A stretch of DNA of 7,194 nucleotides, from contig CANFIL010000065.1 in assembly GCA_947447095.1 (NCBI GenBank), forward strand, positions 1-7,194, written 5' to 3'. Below the pieces are notes generated by a model that was not told the DNA's origin, ran no database searches, and saw only the letters and a program-made list of their open reading frames with translations. This document shows positions 1 to 6,030 of this stretch, in pieces. The number at the start of each line of letters is the position of its first letter. Position 1 is the stretch's first letter. The DNA comes from Actinomycetota bacterium (GTDB lineage: Bacteria > Actinomycetota > Actinomycetes > S36-B12 > UBA5976). Both the position numbers and the translations under genes were made by a program.

Positions 1-197
1 AGTATGCGGCCGCTACGTGGATCTGGGTGGTTATTTTCGGTCTGCGCCTGGCGATCACTGTGCCGCTTTATCTAGCGGAAAAGACCGCATGGCTTGCCAC
101 AGCCAAACTTATTCTCGGTACACCTTTGTACGCGCTTGGTGTGTACATCACGTACCTAGTTGTTCGTGCCCCGAAAAATCTCGAGAAGTCGCTATGA
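1..197 (+). CDS. DUF3159 family membrane protein, C-terminal fragment (5' end outside window)
   Basis: The reading frame is open from position 3 to the TGA at 195-197 and gives 64 residues. They contain two hydrophobic stretches, about residues 5-24 (TWIWVVIFGLRLAITVPLYL) and 33-54, joined by a short polar turn (AEKTAW), and end in a basic tail (RAPKNLEKSL). This resembles the C-terminus of actinobacterial DUF3159 proteins, integral membrane proteins of unknown function in which a 'GLR...PLYL' helix is followed by a 'LG.PLYAL' helix. The stop overlaps the start of the methyltransferase gene by 4 bp (ATGA), which suggests translational coupling and one operon. The upstream part is cut off, so total length and start cannot be seen. 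The membrane-protein call is firm. The family name rests on remembered resemblance and is less certain. Confidence 0.75.
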   Translation, partial: YAAATWIWVVIFGLRLAITVPLYLAEKTAWLATAKLILGTPLYALGVYITYLVVRAPKNLEKSL

Positions 198-1372
198 GCA
201 TCGAGATCGGAGACGTCATTGATGTAGACGTCACAAAAGTGGCAAATGGCGGATTCTGTATTGCGCGCCACGAAGGCCAAGTGGTTTTTGTGCGCCACAC
301 TCTTCCCGGCGAGCGCGTGCGCGTCGAAATCACCGATGTGACAAAGAAGTTTCTACGCGCCGACACGATTGAAGTCCTCAGTCCAAGCCAAGAGCGAGTT
401 GAAGCTCCATGTACTTATGCCGGTGTCTGCGGTGGCTGCGACTGGCAACACGCAAACTTGGCCTATCAACGAGAACTCAAATCACAAATCGTTCGTGAGC
501 AGCTCGGACATCTTGCCAAAGTCGAGATGGTCAACAGTCAACCGCTTGAAGAATTTCGGGTTCAAGCAATGTCCAGCACCGAAGATGGTTTGCGCTGGCG
601 TACTCGAAATCGTTTTCGACGTATCGGCAACATGGGGGTTGGGCTTCAAATGGCACGCTCTCACGCTGTAATCGAAATCGAAGACTGTCTTATTGCGGCC
701 GAAGGTGCAGTCTCGCTAGCTCAGTCCGTCCTTGACGTAGGTGATGGGGACATACAAACGGTCGTGACTAGTGCTGGAAAGAATGTCGTGGTCGATCCTC
801 GTAACGGCCCGATCATCGACGAAACAGTTTTTGAACGGCGCTGGCACATTCACGCTGCCTCTTTTTGGCAGATTCACAAGAATGCACCGGAAGTTTTCGT
901 GTCAACTGTGCGTGACATGGCGCAACTTCAGACCGGTGAGACACTCCTAGATTTGTATTCAGGGGCCGGCCTTTTCGCTGCAAGTTTGGCAAGTGATGTC
1001 GGCGATGATGGGGAAGTTATTGCTGTCGAATCTGGCATTGATGCTGTCCGTGATGCCAGGCGATCATGTAGCGACTTGCCGCAGCTGGACCTCATCACTG
1101 CAGATGTTTCTAAATGGCTGGCTGTAAATAGCGCAGAAGAGTTTGATGTCATCGTGCTTGATCCACCTCGCGCTGGAGCTGGGCAAGTCAACATTGCAAC
1201 CATCGCCGGAATGGCTCAACGCGCCATCATTTACGTTGCCTGTGAACCCAGCGCTCTTGCCAGGGACACCGCAATCCTGCGCGAAAGCGGCTGGCAACTT
1301 TCGCAGCTGCGTGGCTTTGATGCATTCCCAATGACCTCTCACGTGGAGTGCATCGCTTTATTCATACGGTGA
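194..1372 (+). CDS. Class I SAM-dependent RNA (uracil-5-)methyltransferase with TRAM domain, TrmA/RumA family
   Basis: This 392-residue protein should transfer a methyl group from SAM to C5 of a uracil in tRNA or rRNA in the cytoplasm. An N-terminal TRAM/OB-fold RNA-binding domain spans about residues 1-62. Cys73, Cys79 and Cys82 (C-x5-C-GG-C) with Cys165 match the four 4Fe-4S ligands of RumA/RlmD. The C-terminal Rossmann fold carries the FWQ block (Gln226), SAM motif DLYSGAG (253-259), LDPPRAG (Asp323), the nucleophile Cys350 in VACEPSALARD and the general-base Glu385 in SHVEC. The usual CNP is CEP here; actinobacterial homologues often have CDP. I chose ATG 194 because it overlaps the upstream stop (ATGA), has a GAGAAG ribosome-site-like stretch at 183-188, and begins just before the TRAM domain. 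The frame is open back to position 17, but that extension has no family resemblance and overlaps the membrane protein gene. The target nucleotide cannot be told from sequence (TrmA, RlmC and RlmD specificities are all possible), so no symbol is given. Confidence 0.93.
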   Translation: MSIEIGDVIDVDVTKVANGGFCIARHEGQVVFVRHTLPGERVRVEITDVTKKFLRADTIEVLSPSQERVEAPCTYAGVCGGCDWQHANLAYQRELKSQIVREQLGHLAKVEMVNSQPLEEFRVQAMSSTEDGLRWRTRNRFRRIGNMGVGLQMARSHAVIEIEDCLIAAEGAVSLAQSVLDVGDGDIQTVVTSAGKNVVVDPRNGPIIDETVFERRWHIHAASFWQIHKNAPEVFVSTVRDMAQLQTGETLLDLYSGAGLFAASLASDVGDDGEVIAVESGIDAVRDARRSCSDLPQLDLITADVSKWLAVNSAEEFDVIVLDPPRAGAGQVNIATIAGMAQRAIIYVACEPSALARDTAILRESGWQLSQLRGFDAFPMTSHVECIALFIR

Positions 1373-1378
1373 TCTGAT

Positions 1379-1404
1379 AAAGTATCTTGATATCAAGATA
1401 CTTT
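1379..1404. promoter_or_regulatory. Perfect 26-bp palindrome, candidate operator upstream of acnA
   Basis: The half-site AAAGTATCTTGAT is followed without spacer by its exact reverse complement, centred between 1391 and 1392. All 13 base pairs match. The palindrome fills most of the 44-bp gap between the methyltransferase stop (1372) and the acnA start (1417), and ends one base before the CAGGAG ribosome-binding stretch. It is AT-rich and is followed by only three T residues before the Shine-Dalgarno sequence, so it is not a convincing terminator. The position suits a repressor site over the promoter or transcription start. A compact TCTTGA-TCAAGA-type core is compatible with a dimeric winged-helix regulator such as a MarR-type protein, but the regulator is not identified. 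As RNA it could also fold into a stem just 5' of the ribosome site. Confidence 0.65.
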
Positions 1405-1410
1405 CAGGAG
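1405..1410 (+). promoter_or_regulatory. Ribosome-binding site of acnA (CAGGAG)
   Basis: AGGAG at 1406-1410 lies six bases before GTG 1417. It decides the start in favour of that GTG over the in-frame TTG at 1387, which falls inside the palindrome and has no Shine-Dalgarno match upstream. Confidence 0.8.
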
Positions 1411-1416
1411 CCTGCC

Positions 1417-4077
1417 GTGACCAGTCTGAATTCGTTCAATGCCCGCACCACACTGACCGTTGGACAAGACAGTTTTGAGATCTTTGATCTCGCACAACTC
1501 GAAGGTAGCGCGAAGTTGCCGTACACCCACAAGGTGTTGCTGGAAAACCTGCTGCGCACTGAAGATGGCGCCAACGTCACGGCTGACCAGATTCGTTCAC
1601 TGGCTAATTGGGATGCCTCGAGCGAACCTACGGACGAAATTCAATTCACACCCGCGCGAGTCATCATGCAGGACTTCACAGGAGTCCCGTGCGTGGTCGA
1701 CCTGGCAACAATGCGCGAGGCATTCACCGAACTGGGTGGCGATGCACAACGCATCAATCCGCTTGCACCCGCTGAACTAGTTATTGACCATTCCGTCATT
1801 GCTGACTTCTTTGGAAGCGACATTGCAGCAACTCGTAACGTTGAACTCGAATACGAACGCAATGGTGAGCGTTACCAATTCCTGCGCTGGGGACAATCCG
1901 CATTCGAAGATTTCAAAGTTGTCCCGCCCGGTACCGGAATTGTTCATCAGGTGAACATCGAAGCACTTGCGCGAGTCGTTATGGTGCGCAATGGACAGGC
2001 TTATCCAGACACGTGCGTCGGTACCGACTCGCATACAACAATGGTGAATGGTCTTGGCGTACTCGGTTGGGGAGTCGGCGGCATTGAAGCCGAAGCCGCG
2101 ATGCTTGGACAGCCTGTTTCGATGTTGATCCCACGTGTTGTCGGTTTCAAACTGCACGGGGTTATGCCAGCAGGTACAACCGCAACAGATTTAGTTCTCA
2201 CCATCACTGAAATGCTCCGTAAGCATGGTGTTGTAGGTAAATTCGTAGAATTTTATGGAGCTGGCGTCAGCGCGGTTTCACTTGCTAACCGCGCAACTAT
2301 CGGAAACATGAGCCCTGAGTACGGTTCAACTGCAGCAGTATTCCCGATTGATGACGAGACGCTCAATTACATGCGCCTAACAGGTCGTCCAGAATCACAG
2401 CTGGAATTGGTTAAGGCCTACGCAGTCAAGCAAGGTCTGTGGCACGATGCCGCGCATGAACCAACGTATTCCGAATACCTGGAACTCGACTTGTCGACAA
2501 TTACGCCATCAATCGCAGGTCCAAAACGACCACAAGACCGAATTTCTTTGAAGGATGCAGCACGTTCATTTGATGCGGCTTTGCCAACATATTCAACCGA
2601 TACATCAGCTTCTGGCGTGGCTGTTGTTAACGGTAAAGATGTACCAGTTGCACACGGTTCAGTAGTTATTGCAGCAATTACATCCTGCACGAACACATCA
2701 AATCCCAGCGTGATGTTGGCTGCGGGCCTTCTTGCTAAGAAGGCAGTGGAAAAAGGTCTCACGAGCAAGCCATGGGTCAAGACAACGCTGGCTCCTGGCT
2801 CACAGGTTGTTACTGACTACTACAACAAAGCAGGTCTGACCGAATACCTCGATGCACTTGGTTTCAACCTGGTTGGTTATGGCTGCACGACGTGTATCGG
2901 AAATTCAGGTCCACTCGACCCAGCTATTAGTCACACCATTTCAGAACACAACATTGCTGCCGCTGCGGTGCTATCTGGCAATCGCAACTTTGAAGGCCGA
3001 ATCAACCCAGACGTCAAGATGAACTATCTGGCATCGCCGCCACTTGTCGTTGCCTACGCCATCGCTGGATCAATGAGCATCGATTTCGATACAGATCCTT
3101 TGGGCAATGACTCGAATGGTAACCCAGTTTACCTCAAGGACATTTGGCCAAGCACTGAGGAAGTTGCAGCCACGATTGAATCGTCGATTGACGCTGACAT
3201 GTTCACGTCACGTTACAAGGACGTCTTTGCTGGCGACTCACGTTGGCAAAACCTCAATACGCCAACCGGTGCGACATTCACATGGGATACCCAGAGCACG
3301 TATGTTCGCAAGCCGCCGTATTTCGACAACATGCCTGCGCAACCAACGCCAGTTAATGACATCTCTGGTGCTCGAGTTCTGGCAAAGCTAGGGGATTCAG
3401 TAACTACTGACCACATTTCTCCGGCAGGTTCAATTCGCGCTGATAGCCCCGCCGGAAAGTATCTTTCGGACCATGGCATTGATCGCGCAGATTTCAACTC
3501 TTACGGATCCCGACGTGGAAATCACGAAGTCATGATCCGTGGCACATTCGCCAACATCCGCCTGCGCAACCAATTGCTCGACAATGTGGAAGGTGGCTTC
3601 ACACTCGACTTCACATTGCCAGATGCTGCGCAGTCAACCATCTATGACGCAGCGATGAACGCTGCAAGTGCTGGTGTGCCAATGGTGATCCTTGCTGGCA
3701 AGGAATACGGATCCGGCTCTTCACGTGACTGGGCCGCAAAGGGAACAGCGCTGCTTGGTGTACGCGCTGTCATCGCTGAGTCATACGAACGTATCCACCG
3801 ATCAAACTTGATCGGTATGGGTGTCCTACCGTTACAGTTCCCAGCAGGACAATCGGCTGATTCGCTAGCACTGACAGGTCACGAAACGTTCTCCATTGCA
3901 GGCGTCACCGCTTTGAATGATGGAGTAACGCCAAAGACTGTCGTCGTCACTGCGACAGATGGTGATCGCACAGTCACTTTTGACGCCGTTGTCCGCATCG
4001 ACACACCTGGTGAGGCCGATTACTACCGTCACGGTGGCATTTTGCAGTACGTTTTGCGGTCATTGCTTCGCAAGTAG
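1417..4077 (+). CDS. acnA: Aconitate hydratase A (AcnA/IRP1 type)
   Basis: This 886-residue enzyme isomerises citrate to isocitrate through cis-aconitate in the TCA cycle, in the cytoplasm. The length is near that of E. coli AcnA (about 890), and the protein looks complete. The three 4Fe-4S ligands are Cys424 (TSCTNTSNP), Cys490 and Cys493 (GCTTCIGNSGPL). Other recognisable blocks are GTDSHT (202-207), SGNRNFEGR (520-528, with substrate-binding arginines), GDSVTTDHISPAG (659-671), and the swivel-domain GKEYGSGSSRDWAAKG (761-776), which contains the Ser-Ser-Arg active-site group (768-770). The catalytic domains 1-3 run to about residue 550, and the swivel domain occupies roughly the last 230 residues. 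The start is GTG, supported by AGGAG six bases upstream. An upstream palindrome suggests dedicated transcriptional control in addition to any read-through from the methyltransferase gene. No broken frame or missing key residue was seen. Confidence 0.98.
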   Translation: MTSLNSFNARTTLTVGQDSFEIFDLAQLEGSAKLPYTHKVLLENLLRTEDGANVTADQIRSLANWDASSEPTDEIQFTPARVIMQDFTGVPCVVDLATMREAFTELGGDAQRINPLAPAELVIDHSVIADFFGSDIAATRNVELEYERNGERYQFLRWGQSAFEDFKVVPPGTGIVHQVNIEALARVVMVRNGQAYPDTCVGTDSHTTMVNGLGVLGWGVGGIEAEAAMLGQPVSMLIPRVVGFKLHGVMPAGTTATDLVLTITEMLRKHGVVGKFVEFYGAGVSAVSLANRATIGNMSPEYGSTAAVFPIDDETLNYMRLTGRPESQLELVKAYAVKQGLWHDAAHEPTYSEYLELDLSTITPSIAGPKRPQDRISLKDAARSFDAALPTYSTDTSASGVAVVNGKDVPVAHGSVVIAAITSCTNTSNPSVMLAAGLLAKKAVEKGLTSKPWVKTTLAPGSQVVTDYYNKAGLTEYLDALGFNLVGYGCTTCIGNSGPLDPAISHTISEHNIAAAAVLSGNRNFEGRINPDVKMNYLASPPLVVAYAIAGSMSIDFDTDPLGNDSNGNPVYLKDIWPSTEEVAATIESSIDADMFTSRYKDVFAGDSRWQNLNTPTGATFTWDTQSTYVRKPPYFDNMPAQPTPVNDISGARVLAKLGDSVTTDHISPAGSIRADSPAGKYLSDHGIDRADFNSYGSRRGNHEVMIRGTFANIRLRNQLLDNVEGGFTLDFTLPDAAQSTIYDAAMNAASAGVPMVILAGKEYGSGSSRDWAAKGTALLGVRAVIAESYERIHRSNLIGMGVLPLQFPAGQSADSLALTGHETFSIAGVTALNDGVTPKTVVVTATDGDRTVTFDAVVRIDTPGEADYYRHGGILQYVLRSLLRK

Positions 4078-4115
4078 CACCTAGCAAATTCAGGTCAAAA
4101 GCGCGCTAAATCCTG

Positions 4116-4134
4116 TCTTGATCTAGAATCAAGA
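4116..4134. promoter_or_regulatory. Inverted repeat in the acnA-dxs spacer, possible operator overlapping a dxs promoter
   Basis: TCTTGAT and its exact complement ATCAAGA flank a 5-bp spacer CTAGA. Outside a G/G mismatch, two more pairs match (4113-4114 with 4136-4137). The 7-bp arms are identical to the core arms of the palindrome before acnA, although there they abut without a spacer. TAGAAT at 4124-4129 resembles an actinobacterial -10 element (TAnnnT) and would give a short leader before dxs. No recognisable -35 lies at the expected distance, which is common in this phylum. A weak RNA hairpin is the alternative reading. No T-run follows, so I do not call it a terminator. Confidence 0.4.
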
Positions 4135-4141
4135 GAGCCCT

Positions 4142-4148
4142 GAAGGAG
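4142..4148 (+). promoter_or_regulatory. Ribosome-binding site of dxs (GAAGGAG)
   Basis: GAAGGAG is a strong Shine-Dalgarno match that ends four bases before ATG 4153. It supports that start and efficient independent initiation of dxs. Confidence 0.8.
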
Positions 4149-4152
4149 CACA

Positions 4153-6030
4153 ATGTCGATTTTGGAACGCATCAAGTCACCAAGTGATTTGCGCGGTCTC
4201 TCTGTCGACGAAATGAACGTGCTGTCGACTGAAATTCGCGGCTTTCTTGTCGATCGAGTGACGCGCACGGGTGGGCATTTGGGCCCAAACCTCGGTGTCG
4301 TGGAACTAACGCTTGCCCTACATCGAGTATTTGACTCTCCAAAGGATCCCATCCTGTGGGATACGGGACATCAGTCGTACGTTCATAAAATCGTTACCGG
4401 TCGCGCAGATCAATTTGCAACTTTGCGTCAAGAAGGTGGCCTCTCGGGTTACCCAAGTCGTGACGAGAGCGTGCATGACGTCATTGAAAACAGTCACGCG
4501 TCGACAGCCTTGTCGTATGCCGACGGCATGGCCAAAGCTTTCGAAATTAATGGCGAAAATGACCGTCATGTTGTGGCTGTCGTTGGAGACGGCGCACTCA
4601 CCGGCGGCATGACGTGGGAAGCAATCAACAACATTGCCGACGGCTCGGGTCGCTCCGTTGTCATCGTAGTGAATGACAACGAACGCTCATACTCACCAAC
4701 CATCGGCGGTATGGCACACCATCTGGCAACACTGCGAACCACCAAGGGATACGAGAAGTTCCTTGACTGGGGTAAGTCTGTGCTTGAACGGACTCCGGTA
4801 GTCGGTGCTCCCATGTACGAGGCACTACATGGCATGAAAAAGGGAATTAAAGATTTCGTTGCACCGCAAGGCATGTTTGAAGATCTCGGACTTAAGTACA
4901 TCGGACCTGTCGACGGTCACGACATCAATGATCTTGAATTCGCATTGCAGCGAGCACGTGACTTTGGAGGGCCAGTCATCGTGCATGTCATTACTGAAAA
5001 GGGTCGCGGATACGCACCTGCCGTTCAGGACGAGGCAGAAAAATTTCACGCTGTTGGTGTCGTAGATCCAGAAACAGGTTTGCCACTAACGACCGCCAAG
5101 CGAAATTGGACTTCAGTATTCAGCGACCATTTGGTCGAAATCGGGGATCAGCGCTCAGACGTCGTCGCTATCACTGCGGCAATGCTGGGACCAACTGGTC
5201 TAGAAGCATTTTCAAAGGCCTATCCGAAGCGCACGTTTGACGTCGGCATTGCTGAACAACACGCAGTTACTAGCGCTGTTGGTATGGCCCATGCCGGACT
5301 TCATCCCATCGTTGCGGTGTATGCAACATTTCTTAATCGTGCAATCGACCAGGTCATTATGGACTGTGCAATGCACAAGGGTGGGGTTACCTTCGTGCTC
5401 GACCGCTCAGGAATCACTGGCGACGATGGTGCCAGCCACAATGGCATGTGGGACATGTCGTTGCTTCGCGTCGTGCCAAGTCTTGAATTGGCCGCTCCGC
5501 GCGATGAAGTTCGTCTCCGCGAAGCTCTTGACCGAGCTATCACTATTAGCGACCGCCCAACCGTCGTTCGATTCCCTAAAGGTGCACTTCCAGAACCGAT
5601 TCCGACGGTTCGCTCGATTGATGCCGGTGACATCATTCACGATGTAGAAAACCCCGACGTCATCATCGTGGCAATCGGCAGCATGGCCGGACCAGCTCTT
5701 GAAGCGGCATTGGCACTCAACGCGGAAGGCATCAGCACAGCAGTGATTGATCCCGTGTGGGCGCTACCAGTAAATGATCAACTTCTCAGATTCCTCAGTG
5801 ACGCACCACTAGTCGTAACAGTCGAAGACGGATTGCGTGCCGGCGGTATTGGCGAAGGTATTACGGCTGGCTTGAAGTACATCAGTAGTCGCGCTGAAGT
5901 GATCAATCTCGGAGTGCCAAAAAAGTTCTTGCCACACGCCACACGCGTTAATTTGATGCGTCAACTTGGGCTTGATGCCGTTGGCATCACCACAAAAGTG
6001 CGCGATCGCGTTCGCGCGGGCGTGCTCTAA
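4153..6030 (+). CDS. dxs: 1-deoxy-D-xylulose-5-phosphate synthase
   Basis: Dxs condenses pyruvate (losing CO2) with glyceraldehyde 3-phosphate to form 1-deoxy-D-xylulose 5-phosphate. This is the entry step of the MEP isoprenoid pathway and also supplies thiamine and pyridoxal precursors; it needs TPP and Mg2+. The 625-residue length is normal. Domain I (about 1-300) has GGHLGPNLG (His42), DTGHQSYVHK (His73), and the TPP/Mg site GDGALTGGM (Asp146-Gly147) with NDNERSYSPTIGG (Asn174, Asn176). Domain II (about 315-480) has the catalytic Glu368 in GIAEQHAV, YATFLNRA(I)DQ, DRSGITGDDGASHNG (His429) and RFPKGA. Domain III forms the remainder. These residues correspond to the known active-site His, Glu and His set of characterised Dxs enzymes. 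The ATG has a strong ribosome site. The gene lies 75 bp after acnA on the same strand, and its stop touches the stop of the convergent rnd gene. Confidence 0.97.
   Translation: MSILERIKSPSDLRGLSVDEMNVLSTEIRGFLVDRVTRTGGHLGPNLGVVELTLALHRVFDSPKDPILWDTGHQSYVHKIVTGRADQFATLRQEGGLSGYPSRDESVHDVIENSHASTALSYADGMAKAFEINGENDRHVVAVVGDGALTGGMTWEAINNIADGSGRSVVIVVNDNERSYSPTIGGMAHHLATLRTTKGYEKFLDWGKSVLERTPVVGAPMYEALHGMKKGIKDFVAPQGMFEDLGLKYIGPVDGHDINDLEFALQRARDFGGPVIVHVITEKGRGYAPAVQDEAEKFHAVGVVDPETGLPLTTAKRNWTSVFSDHLVEIGDQRSDVVAITAAMLGPTGLEAFSKAYPKRTFDVGIAEQHAVTSAVGMAHAGLHPIVAVYATFLNRAIDQVIMDCAMHKGGVTFVLDRSGITGDDGASHNGMWDMSLLRVVPSLELAAPRDEVRLREALDRAITISDRPTVVRFPKGALPEPIPTVRSIDAGDIIHDVENPDVIIVAIGSMAGPALEAALALNAEGISTAVIDPVWALPVNDQLLRFLSDAPLVVTVEDGLRAGGIGEGITAGLKYISSRAEVINLGVPKKFLPHATRVNLMRQLGLDAVGITTKVRDRVRAGVL

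Noticed and set aside
17..193. N-terminal extension of the methyltransferase by 59 residues back to an upstream ATG
   Set aside because: It overlaps the membrane protein gene in another frame, has a Cys/His-rich composition unlike the family, and the ATGA overlap at 194 gives a natural start at the TRAM domain.
212..234. Repeated GACGTC hexamers near the methyltransferase start
   Set aside because: They encode the DVIDVDV stretch of the TRAM domain, so the repetition is explained by coding sequence.
1379..1404. Palindrome as an intrinsic terminator of the methyltransferase gene
   Set aside because: It is AT-rich with no T-tract and is followed immediately by the acnA ribosome site. An operator or leader element fits better.
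1387..1416. TTG start for acnA ten codons earlier
   Set aside because: It falls inside the palindrome and lacks a Shine-Dalgarno sequence, whereas AGGAG sits six bases before the GTG at 1417.
1777..2157. 126-codon reverse-strand open frame inside acnA
   Set aside because: It lies entirely antisense to conserved aconitase sequence, has no recognisable domain, and is explained as a shadow frame.
2418..2780. 120-codon reverse-strand open frame inside acnA
   Set aside because: It is a shadow of conserved acnA coding sequence with no ribosome site or family resemblance.
5998..6025. GC-rich self-complementary CGCGATCGCG and CGCGCG runs at the dxs 3' end
   Set aside because: They encode the Arg/Ala-rich C-terminus (VRDRVRAGVL), and no stable extended stem followed by a T-run was found.
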